From positions 1 to 64,000 of the forward strand of contig CAKPYB010000001.1 in assembly GCA_934202525.1 (NCBI GenBank): a DNA stretch of 64,000 nt. Reading direction: 5' to 3'. The first letter of the stretch is position 1. Every line of letters begins with the position of its first letter. A program made the translations under genes and the position numbers. Shown here one piece after another: positions 15,900 to 24,938 of the stretch. The notes below the pieces were generated by a model, which ran no database searches, was not told where the DNA came from, and worked only from the letters and a program-made list of their open reading frames with translations. Origin of the DNA: an uncultured Prevotella sp. (GTDB lineage Bacteria; Bacteroidota; Bacteroidia; Bacteroidales; Bacteroidaceae).

Positions 15900-15930
15900 C
15901 AAATATACAACTTTTTATGAAACAATGCAA
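15900..15930 (-). promoter_or_regulatory. Promoter of the small membrane-protein pair
   Basis: On the minus strand, TTG (15930-15928), a 20-nt spacer and TATATTTG (15907-15900) fit the consensus. The leader is only about 10 nt. Confidence 0.7.
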
Positions 15931-16020
15931 GAAAACGGGGATAAAAAAAATCTAAAAACATTCCATTTGGTAACAATTTCGTATTTTTTCGCCCGATTTT
16001 AGCAAATAATCATTAATTTG

Positions 16021-16052
16021 TTTGGACTCTATTGTAAAAAATCCTATCTTTG
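16021..16052 (+). promoter_or_regulatory. Promoter of the outer-membrane barrel gene
   Basis: TTTG at 16021-16024, a 20-nt spacer and TATCTTTG at 16045-16052 are a close match. It leaves a leader of about 113 nt, long for this genome; I see no known riboswitch in it. Confidence 0.75.
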
Positions 16053-16172
16053 CACCCGAAAGATGATGGTAAGGCATGATAAATGACTACCTCATTTTCA
16101 GCTTTATAGTAACATACTATTTCAAAAGCGACGTGAATATTAACAGTTTTAATTATATAAATTGAAAGAGTT

Positions 16173-16754
16173 ATGAAAAAATTATTTGTTATGGCAGCTA
16201 TGGTGCTGTCTTCAGTAGGTGCTTTCGCACAGTACAATGCAGGTGATGTTACAATTCAGCCTAAGGTAGGTTTGAACGTTTCATCTGTTACAGAGGATGA
16301 TGCAGAATACAAAGCAGGCTTCGTTGGAGGTGCTGAGTTGGAGTATCATGTATCACCAATGTTTGGTATTAGCGGTGGTCTTCTCTACTCAATGCAGGGT
16401 GCAAAGGTTAAAGATAGCGACGTGAAGATGAAGATGGATTATCTTAACATCCCTATTCTTGCCAACGTTTATGTAGCTCCAGGTCTTGCATTAAAGGCTG
16501 GTATCCAGCCAGCATTTAATCTTAGCAACAAGGTTAGTGTTGATGGCGTTACAGTAGATTACGATAAATATGCACCAGACGGAGCAAAAATCAAGTCTTT
16601 TGATTTCTCTATTCCTGTTGGACTTTCTTACGAGTATATGAACGTTTGCTTAGATGCTCGTTACAATATTGGCGTAACAAAGATTGCAGACTTTGACGAT
16701 GCAGGTTGCAACTCTGTATTCCAGATTACATTGGGTTACAAGTTCGCTCTCTAA
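16173..16754 (+). CDS. Small outer-membrane beta-barrel protein, PorT-like fold
   Basis: The 193-aa protein has a signal peptide (MKKLFVMAAMVLSSVGAFAQ, cleaved after AFAQ) and then alternating beta-strands typical of OMP_b-brl_2 barrels: GLNVSSVTED, GFVGGAELEYHVS, FGISGGLLYSMQG, LNIPILANVYV and a C-terminal ITLGYKFAL. The last residue pattern fits recognition by the Bam complex. Ligand and role are unknown. It is a single-gene unit with its own promoter and terminator. Confidence 0.8.
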   Translation: MKKLFVMAAMVLSSVGAFAQYNAGDVTIQPKVGLNVSSVTEDDAEYKAGFVGGAELEYHVSPMFGISGGLLYSMQGAKVKDSDVKMKMDYLNIPILANVYVAPGLALKAGIQPAFNLSNKVSVDGVTVDYDKYAPDGAKIKSFDFSIPVGLSYEYMNVCLDARYNIGVTKIADFDDAGCNSVFQITLGYKFAL

Positions 16755-16782
16755 TCAAGACTTCTTGACAAGACAAAATAAC

Positions 16783-16824
16783 AATCCCCGTTCTTCATTA
16801 CGAAGAGCGGGGATTTCTTTTTTT
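16783..16824 (+). terminator. Terminator after the barrel gene
   Basis: AATCCCCGTTCTTC pairs with GAAGAGCGGGGATT (one G-U), followed by T8. It may also act against the convergent gene at 16899. Confidence 0.85.
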
Positions 16825-16898
16825 CTCGTCATATCTGTTTGAAATAAGCCTCACGTAAACATGGAGTGAGGCTTACTATCGTTTTAAATGAAGCCTTT

Positions 16899-19853
16899 CT
16901 AGAACATTCTGCCGCCTGGACGACCACCGCCAAAACCGCCATTGAAAGGACGGCCATGGAAGTTTGGACGGCCACCAGGACCACCGGGACCACCAGGACC
17001 TTCAGGTCCACCCCTACGGGCATCCTTGCCTCCGAAGAGATTCAGGCGGTAAATCACGTGCAGCATCGCATAGCTGTTGATGGCATTATACTCCGTATCT
17101 GTACGGGATGTAGCAGAAATGGCACGAGAGAAGGTGCTCTGCTGGCGGAGAATATCGTAGAACTGCAGCATGATGGTAAGAGGCTTGCCCTTCAGGAAAC
17201 CCTGAGAAAGCTGCGCATTCCATACAAACTCATCCGTATTCATGCTGCTGTCGCTATAACCGCGGCGGCTGCTGATAGAGAGACTGGTGTTCAAACTGGT
17301 GCCCCAAGGCGCTGTAAGCGTCATGCTTGGTCCATAAGAGAACTGCCAGGTATTGAGGTTGCTGTTAGGCTGCAACTTGTTTGTAGCATGGTTATAATTC
17401 AATGTTCCATCGAGCGAAAGCTCCAGCCAGTTGTTGCGATAGCTGAAAGAGAGGCGCTCTCTCCAAGTAGTACTGCGGGTGGTATTCTTCTGGGAATCAG
17501 ACTGCTTGTCGAGACTCAGATAACTCACGTAGTTGTTGTAACCCAAGTAGGTGTCGGTATTCAAGTTCCATACACCGGCACTATCGATAGAGCAGTTGAA
17601 CATAAAGGCTCCCATCACATTCCAGTTGCCATTGATATTCTCAGGTCGGGTGATTCTACCACCAGTCTTCTCATCATAGGTCACCTTATTACTGATGCTA
17701 TTGTTGGTGGTTGAGAAGTTGATGAATGTCATGACACCCTTGTTGTGGTTCTGCACGAAATTGTTGTAGAACAATCGGAAGTTCTGGGTGAACGATGGCT
17801 TCAAGCCAGGGTTACCCTTCGAGATGTTCAGCGGGTCGCTGTTATCTGTGATATCAAGCAACTGAGAGATGCTTGGCTGAGAGGTGGTACCACGGTAGTT
17901 CACACGCAGGTTGCTCATCTTGGAGAAGCGATAACGGAAATCGAGGGTTGGACTGATATTCGTCACGTTACGAACGGTATCTACATGCACTCCCTGATAA
18001 TCCTGGATATACTTCGACTGCTGTGGCTGAATCATCACACCGAAGTTCAAGTTATACTTCTGACGGACGAATCGCATCATCACCTGGATATCGTGATTGT
18101 AGTTGCGATACTCAGAGAAACGGCTCTGATCATCATCCTTGTAATCTTCGAGATGACCGGCAAACGGATTCAGGTAACTATCCCAACCACGGTACTCCTG
18201 ATCACCACTCATAGCATACTTGCTGAAATCGTAGGTGCTGCGGTCGCTCTTGGAGTAGCTGTAAGTAAACTTATAGCTGAACTGCAGGAAGGTAGCCTTC
18301 CAGAGTGGCTCACTATAGGTCAACTGACCCGCATAACTGTAATTCTTCGAAGGAGTCAGGTTATAGCGGTTGGTCTGATAAGTAGAATCCTTACCCTCTG
18401 CTGTCTGCACAAGATAGAGTTTGGCATTGTTGAGCGAGATGCTCTTGCTGTCATTATCCGTATATTTGGCATCCACACGGAAGGTGATGTTACGTCCCTT
18501 GTTGCCCAACTTGCGGTTCACCTGCAGCATACCCCTGATATTGTTATTATCAGAATAGGTGATTCCGTTTGTCAACTGACTGTTCACCATAGCCTCAGCC
18601 TTTTCCAACTCCTCAATACCTTCCTCAGAAAGAGGGTCTTTGGTGGTAATGGTGTAAGGATCCTTGTTGTAAGATGCCGACTGGCTGCCACTCAATCCAT
18701 CGCTGGTACTCCAGGAGATGGAAGGACGGAAGAGGATATTGGTCATAGAATCAGGCATCCACTCCAAGCGGATGTTACCATTCCAGCTGTTGCTGCGAGA
18801 GAAATTCTGAGTCAAGCTGTTGCTGAACGAAGAGCTGCTACCCATGAAGTTCTCGCTGGAACGACGGCTCCAAATATCGCCATCGCTGTGATTCCAGCGA
18901 AGTGAAGTATTGAACTTGAATTTATCTTTCAGTTCATAATTATAGTTGGCGGCAATCATCTTGCTGGCATTCAAACCGTTAGCGCCTCCGAAACCTCTGC
19001 CCGGTCCACCGCCTCCGAAACCACGGTCGCTGGTGTTATTGGCATTGGCAAAGAGCATGAATCGGCTGTTATTAGAGAAATAACCGCCCATACCACGCAT
19101 GTTATAGCGGCTCTTGTTGCCCACGCCCAGGTCTACATTAGAAATCAGACCCTTGTTCATACCCTTCTTGATACCGAAGTCGAGCACGGTCTGCTCCTCG
19201 CCATCATCAATACCGGTCACCTTAGAGAGATCACTCTTCTCATCGTATGCCTTGATTTTCTCGATGATGCTGGTAGGCAGGTTTTTCAGGGCAGTCTTGG
19301 TGTCGCCCGTCATAAACTCCTTGCCATCTACCAGAATCTTCTTTACCTCCTTACCATTAATCTTGATGGTACCGTCATCGCTCACCTCTGCACCCGGCAG
19401 ACGCTTTACGAGTTCCTCTACTACAGAACCTTCCGGTGTGCGATAGGCAGAAGAATTGTACACGAAAGTATCCTCCTTCAGGGTTACCTTCTGAGCCATG
19501 GCTGTTACCACTGCGCCTTTCAGCATGATAGCCTCAGCACCCAGCACAATCTTACCCATAGCCAGATCCTTGTTATCAGAAATTTGGATACGCTTCACGG
19601 TAGACTTGTATCCTACACTCGAAATCTTGAGCAGATACTTGCCATTAGCCGGAGCGGTGACGTGAAAGAGTCCGTTCTCATTACTGATGGCACCAGCTAC
19701 ATACGTGCTGTCGCTCTTAAGCAATTGAACAGTTACCTGCTCAATGGCCTCCTTGGTATCGCGGTCGGTAATCTGACCGGATATCAGTCGCTGTTGAGCA
19801 AAGGATGCTATTGCCATCAACAGCAGCAGCATCGTCAGAATCGATTTTTTCAT
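16899..19853 (-). CDS. Outer-membrane TonB-receptor-like barrel with Gly/Pro-rich tail
   Basis: The 984-aa protein has a signal peptide (MKKSILTMLLLLMAIASFAQ), a carboxypeptidase-regulatory-like domain (about 22-105), a plug-like region (about 115-215, VEELVKRLPGAEVSDDG and IKINGKEVKKILVDGKEF) and a long barrel of the OMP_b-brl_3 family. No TonB box is evident. The final 44 residues (about 941-984) are extraordinary: repeated PGG/GG with Arg, Phe and Asn, ending RPGGRMF. A normal barrel would end with its last strand, so this is a periplasmic or surface extension. The substrate is unknown. A TAAATTTG element lies near 19994-20001 on the minus strand. Confidence 0.8.
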   Translation of the reverse strand: MKKSILTMLLLLMAIASFAQQRLISGQITDRDTKEAIEQVTVQLLKSDSTYVAGAISNENGLFHVTAPANGKYLLKISSVGYKSTVKRIQISDNKDLAMGKIVLGAEAIMLKGAVVTAMAQKVTLKEDTFVYNSSAYRTPEGSVVEELVKRLPGAEVSDDGTIKINGKEVKKILVDGKEFMTGDTKTALKNLPTSIIEKIKAYDEKSDLSKVTGIDDGEEQTVLDFGIKKGMNKGLISNVDLGVGNKSRYNMRGMGGYFSNNSRFMLFANANNTSDRGFGGGGPGRGFGGANGLNASKMIAANYNYELKDKFKFNTSLRWNHSDGDIWSRRSSENFMGSSSSFSNSLTQNFSRSNSWNGNIRLEWMPDSMTNILFRPSISWSTSDGLSGSQSASYNKDPYTITTKDPLSEEGIEELEKAEAMVNSQLTNGITYSDNNNIRGMLQVNRKLGNKGRNITFRVDAKYTDNDSKSISLNNAKLYLVQTAEGKDSTYQTNRYNLTPSKNYSYAGQLTYSEPLWKATFLQFSYKFTYSYSKSDRSTYDFSKYAMSGDQEYRGWDSYLNPFAGHLEDYKDDDQSRFSEYRNYNHDIQVMMRFVRQKYNLNFGVMIQPQQSKYIQDYQGVHVDTVRNVTNISPTLDFRYRFSKMSNLRVNYRGTTSQPSISQLLDITDNSDPLNISKGNPGLKPSFTQNFRLFYNNFVQNHNKGVMTFINFSTTNNSISNKVTYDEKTGGRITRPENINGNWNVMGAFMFNCSIDSAGVWNLNTDTYLGYNNYVSYLSLDKQSDSQKNTTRSTTWRERLSFSYRNNWLELSLDGTLNYNHATNKLQPNSNLNTWQFSYGPSMTLTAPWGTSLNTSLSISSRRGYSDSSMNTDEFVWNAQLSQGFLKGKPLTIMLQFYDILRQQSTFSRAISATSRTDTEYNAINSYAMLHVIYRLNLFGGKDARRGGPEGPGGPGGPGGRPNFHGRPFNGGFGGGRPGGRMF

Positions 19854-20012
19854 TCTTATTTTTATTTGTTATTATTTCCAACTATGAGTGTTTTCACACA
19901 TAATCGCTATGATATTCTATTATCATTTTTGTTACTCGATTGTTTTGACGCGTTAAATACACCAAGGTTTAATGCATTCTGAGATAAAAAACGCAAATTT
20001 AGCAACTTTTTT

Positions 20013-20043
20013 TTTGTATTGTCTCCATTTTAGTGTATCTTTG
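20013..20043 (+). promoter_or_regulatory. Promoter of aroB
   Basis: TTTG at 20013-20016, a 19-nt spacer and TATCTTTG at 20036-20043 match the consensus; the leader is about 20 nt. Confidence 0.75.
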
Positions 20044-20069
20044 CACAAAAATTAATACGTTAGAATGTT

Positions 20070-21116
20070 ATGGAACAAAGAGTAATCATATCAACCCAAC
20101 TGGAAAGCGAACTGGTAAGTGCACTTTCTGAGTGTGAGCACGACAAGCTTTTTGTGCTTACAGATACTACGACATTGGAACTATGCATGCCTGTATTGCA
20201 GAATTTTTACTGCATGAAGGAAGCCCATATCATCACTATTCCGGCTACCGACAGCCATAAAGACATCGAAAGTCTGATGATGGTATGGAAAGGACTGCAG
20301 GAGGGAGGAGCTTCACGCCACTCCTGTATGATTAATCTGGGCGGCGGTATGGTAACCGACCTGGGTGGCTTTGCTGCCAGCACTTTTAAGAGAGGTATCA
20401 ACTTTATCAATATTCCTACCACCCTGCTGGCTATGGTAGATGCATCGGTAGGTGGAAAGACCGGCATCAACTTCGGCGGACTGAAGAACGAAGTAGGTGT
20501 GTTCAACGATTCTAAGTTCGTTATTCTCGATACAGAATTCTTAAAGACGCTCGATGCAGAAAACATCTGTTCGGGCTATGCAGAGATGCTGAAACACGGT
20601 CTGATTTCTACAGAAGCAATGTGGGAAGAACTGGTCAGCTTTGACCTCGACAAGCCTGATTTGAAGCAGTTGCAGCGCATGGTAGGCGACAGTGTGAAGG
20701 TAAAAGAGCGCATTGTGGAGCAGGATCCTCACGAGCAGGGCATCCGCAAGGCACTGAACCTGGGTCATACTTTCGGTCATGCATTCGAGAGCTGGGCTTT
20801 GAAGCGCAAGCCTATCCTGCATGGTTACGCGGTGGCATTCGGTCTCATCCCTGAACTCTATCTGAGTGTTGTCAAGACCGGATTCCCTACTGAGAAGATG
20901 CGCCAGACAGTAAACTTCATCAAGGAATTCTATGGTACACTGGATATTACCTGCGATGACTATGATGAACTGATCGAGCTGATGCACCATGACAAGAAGA
21001 ACCAGAATGGTATCATCAACTTCACGATGCTGGGCGGCATAGGCGATATCCGTATCAACCAGACAGCTACGACAGAAGAGATCAAGGAAGCACTCGACTT
21101 CTTCAGAGAAGGATAA
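20070..21116 (+). CDS. aroB: 3-dehydroquinate synthase
   Basis: The 348-aa enzyme converts DAHP to 3-dehydroquinate in the shikimate pathway, using NAD and a divalent metal. NAD binding is visible in NLGGGMVTDLGGFAAS (about 88-105), then NIPTTLLAMVDASVGGKTGIN; metal ligands fit in ALNLGHTFGHAFE and ILHGYAVAFG. The length is usual. It stands alone with its own promoter, and shares a terminator with the convergent menE. Confidence 0.95.
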   Translation: MEQRVIISTQLESELVSALSECEHDKLFVLTDTTTLELCMPVLQNFYCMKEAHIITIPATDSHKDIESLMMVWKGLQEGGASRHSCMINLGGGMVTDLGGFAASTFKRGINFINIPTTLLAMVDASVGGKTGINFGGLKNEVGVFNDSKFVILDTEFLKTLDAENICSGYAEMLKHGLISTEAMWEELVSFDLDKPDLKQLQRMVGDSVKVKERIVEQDPHEQGIRKALNLGHTFGHAFESWALKRKPILHGYAVAFGLIPELYLSVVKTGFPTEKMRQTVNFIKEFYGTLDITCDDYDELIELMHHDKKNQNGIINFTMLGGIGDIRINQTATTEEIKEALDFFREG

Positions 21117-21127
21117 TTCAGCTAAAG

Positions 21128-21162
21128 AATCTTTCTTCAGAGAATCCCTTTAAAGAAAGATT
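21128..21162. terminator. Candidate bidirectional terminator, aroB/menE
   Basis: AATCTTTCTT and AAGAAAGATT form a perfect 10-bp stem with a 15-nt loop. The right arm overlaps the last codons of menE. The stem is A/T-rich, so strength is uncertain. Confidence 0.5.
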
Positions 21163-22133
21163 GAGCGCTTCGGCTTTCCGGTTTCGGTAAGCGGAAGATG
21201 CTCTACATGAAGGAATTCCCTTGGAATCCAATATTTATGATCAGATAAGAGGCGGCGAACAGTCGCCTCTATTTTTTCTATCTCCTCATCTTCCGTCAGG
21301 AGGACTGCAATCTCTCCAAACTTCCCGTCTTTCTTCTTGGCTATCATGAAAGGTTTTTCAAGATAAGGCTTCAACAGAGCCTCAACCTCTTCTATCTGTA
21401 TCTTGATGCCTCCGCTGCAAATCACATTGTCTTTTCTGCCTTTGATGCGAAAACGGAGTTTTTCCACCTTATTATATATATAGGATTCTATTTCCACAAT
21501 ATCATTCGTTACCAGGGGCTCTGCACAGACCTGCGGAGCATCTATCACCAGACATCCTTCCTCGGTCTGACTGATTTTCACACTATCGAAAGGCTGGTAC
21601 CATTCGCTGGCCTCATCACCATTAATTCTTCTCAGGGCAATATGCGAGAGCGTTTCGGTCATTCCGTAGGTACTCCAGATGGCAATATTGCCGGGAAGAG
21701 CCTTCAGTTTCTGTTCGAGAGCCTCATCTATGGCTCCGCCACCGATAATAAGATGACTGATGCGGCAGAGACGAGCCCGCTCTTCAGGAACCTGCAGGGT
21801 GTTATAAACCTGCATCGGGACCATCGCAGCGAAGGTAATCTCTTCATTTACATCTTTCAAAGGATGCCCACTTGGGGATACAGAAATAAGATGGAGATGG
21901 CGCTCTATACTCCGCACCACCACCATCTTACCTGCAATATAATCGAGCGACATGCAGAGCAGGGCACTATCACCAGGTTTCAATCCCAGGAAATCACAAG
22001 TGATGCGGGCCGAGTTGAGCATTCGCTTCTTCTCTACCATCATCGGCTTGGGCTTTCCCGTGGAACCACTGGTATGCACCAGCACCCGGTCGCTACCGTT
22101 ATTCCATTCTGAAAGGAATTCTTCTAAAGTCAT
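21150..22133 (-). CDS. menE: O-succinylbenzoate-CoA ligase
   Basis: The 327-aa AMP-forming ligase attaches CoA to o-succinylbenzoate in menaquinone synthesis. The phosphate-binding loop is VHTSGSTGKPKPM near residue 20, followed by STYGMTETLSHIAL and a C-terminal RFRIKGRKDNVICSGG. It is shorter than the usual 450-490 aa because the N-terminal region is reduced, as in other Bacteroidota MenE proteins. The start overlaps the menC stop by 4 nt. Confidence 0.9.
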   Translation of the reverse strand: MTLEEFLSEWNNGSDRVLVHTSGSTGKPKPMMVEKKRMLNSARITCDFLGLKPGDSALLCMSLDYIAGKMVVVRSIERHLHLISVSPSGHPLKDVNEEITFAAMVPMQVYNTLQVPEERARLCRISHLIIGGGAIDEALEQKLKALPGNIAIWSTYGMTETLSHIALRRINGDEASEWYQPFDSVKISQTEEGCLVIDAPQVCAEPLVTNDIVEIESYIYNKVEKLRFRIKGRKDNVICSGGIKIQIEEVEALLKPYLEKPFMIAKKKDGKFGEIAVLLTEDEEIEKIEATVRRLLSDHKYWIPREFLHVEHLPLTETGKPKRSIFL

Positions 22134-23206
22134 TTTACAACAAATAATTGATCACCACGAATCTCCAAAGGCATCGGTATATTATCAGTAAAGAGCTGAC
22201 CGGTACCCAAGCCTTGCGGCATCTTGACATTAGGACCATATACTTTAGCTGCATAATGAGCAATAGCATTCAGACCGATATTACTCTCAAGAGCAGAAGT
22301 AATCCAGCTGCCGATACCACGCTGGTTAGCCAGTTCTATCCACTCGTTGCATCCATAGATTCCACCATGAAGTGAAGGCTTGAGGATGATATACTGAGGA
22401 CGGACGGTATCGAGCAAAGCCTGCTTCATACTCCGGACATTCACACCAATCAGTTCCTCGTCTAGGGCGATAGGAAGCGGCGTTTCGCGACAAAGCTGAG
22501 CCATCTTAGGCCACTGATGCTGCTTGATAGGCTGCTCTATCGAATGAATGTCATATTTAGCCAAAGCCTCCAGCTGGCTCATTGCATTCTCCGGCAGAAA
22601 GCCGCCATTGGCATCTACACGCAACTCAACCTGCTCCTTGGTATACACATCACGGATGCGCTTGATGAGATCGAGTTCCTTGAAGAAATCGATGGCACCG
22701 ATCTTCAGTTTCACGCAATGGAAACCCGCCTGGAGTTTCTCCTCCAATCGTGCCAACATCTCCTCGTAAGTACCCATCCACACCAGTCCGTTGATTGTGA
22801 TGCCTTCTTCACCTCTTCCAAAAGGAGAGTCGAAAAGATCTGTCAGGTTCTCCATTCCGGCTGGAACAGAAGCACTTAAGTTCTGCTTCTTTGCTGCATC
22901 AAAGAACGAAGCAAAGGCTGTTTCCAAACCGAAGGTGATGCTAGGGTAAGCACGAATCATATCGTAAGGAATGCGTCCCATCTGCTCCACCATCTGACAA
23001 ACCTGTCGCAGGGTCATCTCATATTCCGGTTTGGCATCGCAACTGAGATCAGGGAGCGTAGCACACTCTCCCACTCCCTCTACCCCCGGCATTTCATCCG
23101 AGGTGAGAGTGAGATAATAACTGTGTCTCGTGGTATATACGCCACGAGACGTGCCTGCCGGCTGCTTGAAGTGGAGCGTGCGCTCCGAGATTTCTATCTT
23201 ATACAC
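22130..23206 (-). CDS. menC: o-succinylbenzoate synthase
   Basis: The 358-aa enolase-superfamily enzyme dehydrates SHCHC to o-succinylbenzoate. The catalytic set is visible: KLKIG (acid/base Lys), LRVDANGGF, SIEQPI and ALDEELIG (three metal ligands) and IILKPSLHGG (second Lys). It overlaps menE by 4 nt. The rest of the men pathway (menF, D, H, B) is not in the window. A TGTTGAATGTTGAG-type simple repeat lies in the 51-nt gap upstream. Confidence 0.93.
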   Translation of the reverse strand: MYKIEISERTLHFKQPAGTSRGVYTTRHSYYLTLTSDEMPGVEGVGECATLPDLSCDAKPEYEMTLRQVCQMVEQMGRIPYDMIRAYPSITFGLETAFASFFDAAKKQNLSASVPAGMENLTDLFDSPFGRGEEGITINGLVWMGTYEEMLARLEEKLQAGFHCVKLKIGAIDFFKELDLIKRIRDVYTKEQVELRVDANGGFLPENAMSQLEALAKYDIHSIEQPIKQHQWPKMAQLCRETPLPIALDEELIGVNVRSMKQALLDTVRPQYIILKPSLHGGIYGCNEWIELANQRGIGSWITSALESNIGLNAIAHYAAKVYGPNVKMPQGLGTGQLFTDNIPMPLEIRGDQLFVVK

Positions 23207-23257
23207 TTTTATTTAATGTTGAGTGTTAAATGTTGAATGTTGAGTTTTCTTCCTCAC

Positions 23258-24787
23258 TTACTTTTTCTGTTTCAATTCGTAGAGATCCTTGCGACGGTCA
23301 CGAAGATTTCGAACGGCACCATAGGTATGAAGCTCATTCAGGAGATTCAAGTCAACATCTGATACGAGAATCATCTCAGTATTAGGTGTTGCCTCTGAAC
23401 GCTTGCCATCGTTAGGGAAAGCAAAGTCGCAAGGGGTGAACACGGCACTCTGGGCATACTGGATATCCATGTTGTGAACACGTGGCAAGTTGCCCACACT
23501 ACCCGCAATGGCTACATAGCACTCGTTCTCGATGGCACGGGCCTGTGCACAGACTCTTACTCGGGAGTAAGCATTCTGGGTATCAGTCATGAATGGAACG
23601 AAGAGAATCTGCATGCCATCCTCAGCCATTAATCTTGACAACTCAGGGAACTCCACATCATAGCAGATGACGATACCAATCTTACCGCAATCGGTATCAA
23701 AGGTCTGGATATGGCTACCACCACTCAATCCCCAGCACTTCTGCTCATCTGGAGTTACATGAATCTTCTCATACATATCCACGCTACCATCTCTGCGGCA
23801 GAGGAAGCCCACATTATAGAGGGAATCGTCCTTAAGATAAGGCATACTACCCGTGATGATATTGATGTTGTAACTGATGGCCAACTCGCGGAAACGATCA
23901 CGGATTTCTTCGGTATACTGCGCCATCTTTCGGATGCTCTGCGCCTCACCCAAGTCGTTGAAACGAGCCATCAAAGGCGCATTGAAATACTCAGGGAAGA
24001 GAATGAAATCGCTCTTGTAATCACTCACGGAATCTACGAAGAACTCAACCTGTTCGAAGAGGTCATCCACCGAAGCGTATGGGCGCATCTGCCATTGTAC
24101 CAGTCCGATTCTCACAGTTGGCTTTCTATCTACATAAGAATCCGTAGGTGGCTGATAGTAGATGTTATCCCACTGTAAGAGGGTGGCGCAGTGTTCGCTC
24201 TCCTCATCGCTAGGAAGATAATTGCGGATGACACGGCGTACGTGGAAATCATTAGAAAGCTGGAAGGTAAGAACCGGGTCGTAAATCTCACGGTTTCTTA
24301 CGTGCTCGATATACTCCTTAGGGCGCATCTTATCGGCATACTTGTGATAGTTTGGTATACGACCGCCAAACATGATAGCCTTCAAGTTGAGCTTCTCGCA
24401 GAGTTCCTTACGATACTCATACATACGGCGAGCCAGGCGCAAACCACGATAATCAGGGTGGATAAATACCTCGATACCGTAAAGAATGTTTCCATTAGGA
24501 TCGTGGGTATTGAAGGTTTCATTACCCGTAACCTGAGCATAGGTATGATCACCCTTCACCATATTATAATTGACGATGATAGAGAGCGCACAGCCCACAA
24601 TCTTATCATCAACGATAATAACCACCTGTCCCTCAGGGAAGATAGTAATGAGTTTCTTAATCTGTTCTTTTGTCCAGAATACATCTGAGTCTGCGTAAAT
24701 ACGCTTAAACGACTTGGCGAGCTGGTCGTAATCCTCCATGCGGAGGTTGCGCATACCCACCTTTTCGATTTTTCGAGTTGGTTCCAT
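23258..24787 (-). CDS. GNAT acetyltransferase fused to nitrilase-family hydrolase
   Basis: The 509-aa protein joins a GNAT domain (about 10-190; VFIHPDYRGLRLARRMYEYR is the acetyl-CoA loop) to a carbon-nitrogen hydrolase (about 220-500). The nitrilase triad is visible: Glu in FILFPEYFNAP, Lys in YEKIHVTPDEQ and Cys in GIVICYDVEFPE. The fusion is widespread in Bacteroidota; the substrate is not known. The ATG at 24787 is the right start: the upstream TTG codon sits inside the -7 promoter element and cannot be transcribed as a start. Confidence 0.88.
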   Translation of the reverse strand: MEPTRKIEKVGMRNLRMEDYDQLAKSFKRIYADSDVFWTKEQIKKLITIFPEGQVVIIVDDKIVGCALSIIVNYNMVKGDHTYAQVTGNETFNTHDPNGNILYGIEVFIHPDYRGLRLARRMYEYRKELCEKLNLKAIMFGGRIPNYHKYADKMRPKEYIEHVRNREIYDPVLTFQLSNDFHVRRVIRNYLPSDEESEHCATLLQWDNIYYQPPTDSYVDRKPTVRIGLVQWQMRPYASVDDLFEQVEFFVDSVSDYKSDFILFPEYFNAPLMARFNDLGEAQSIRKMAQYTEEIRDRFRELAISYNINIITGSMPYLKDDSLYNVGFLCRRDGSVDMYEKIHVTPDEQKCWGLSGGSHIQTFDTDCGKIGIVICYDVEFPELSRLMAEDGMQILFVPFMTDTQNAYSRVRVCAQARAIENECYVAIAGSVGNLPRVHNMDIQYAQSAVFTPCDFAFPNDGKRSEATPNTEMILVSDVDLNLLNELHTYGAVRNLRDRRKDLYELKQKK

Positions 24788-24823
24788 AACAACTGTATTT
24801 TTATTATTATCTAAATCCGGGTG

Positions 24824-24854
24824 CAAAGATACAGCAAATTATAGATACGACAAA
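24824..24854 (-). promoter_or_regulatory. Promoter of the GNAT-nitrilase gene
   Basis: On the minus strand, TTTG (24854-24851), a 19-nt spacer and TATCTTTG (24831-24824) match the consensus. It fixes the transcription start near 24818. Confidence 0.75.
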
Positions 24855-24892
24855 GAGTTTTCGCAAATAATTGACATTTACGAAAACTCTTT
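24852..24892. terminator. Hairpin between eptA and the GNAT-nitrilase gene
   Basis: AAAGAGTTTTCG and CGAAAACTCTTT form a perfect 12-bp stem with a 17-nt loop. It lies downstream of eptA on the minus strand and overlaps the -33 box of the next gene. T-tracts are short, so it may also be a regulatory structure. Confidence 0.45.
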
Positions 24893-24938
24893 TCATGTAT
24901 TTTACACAAAGAGCGCGTTTACGCTTAAAAATCAGATG

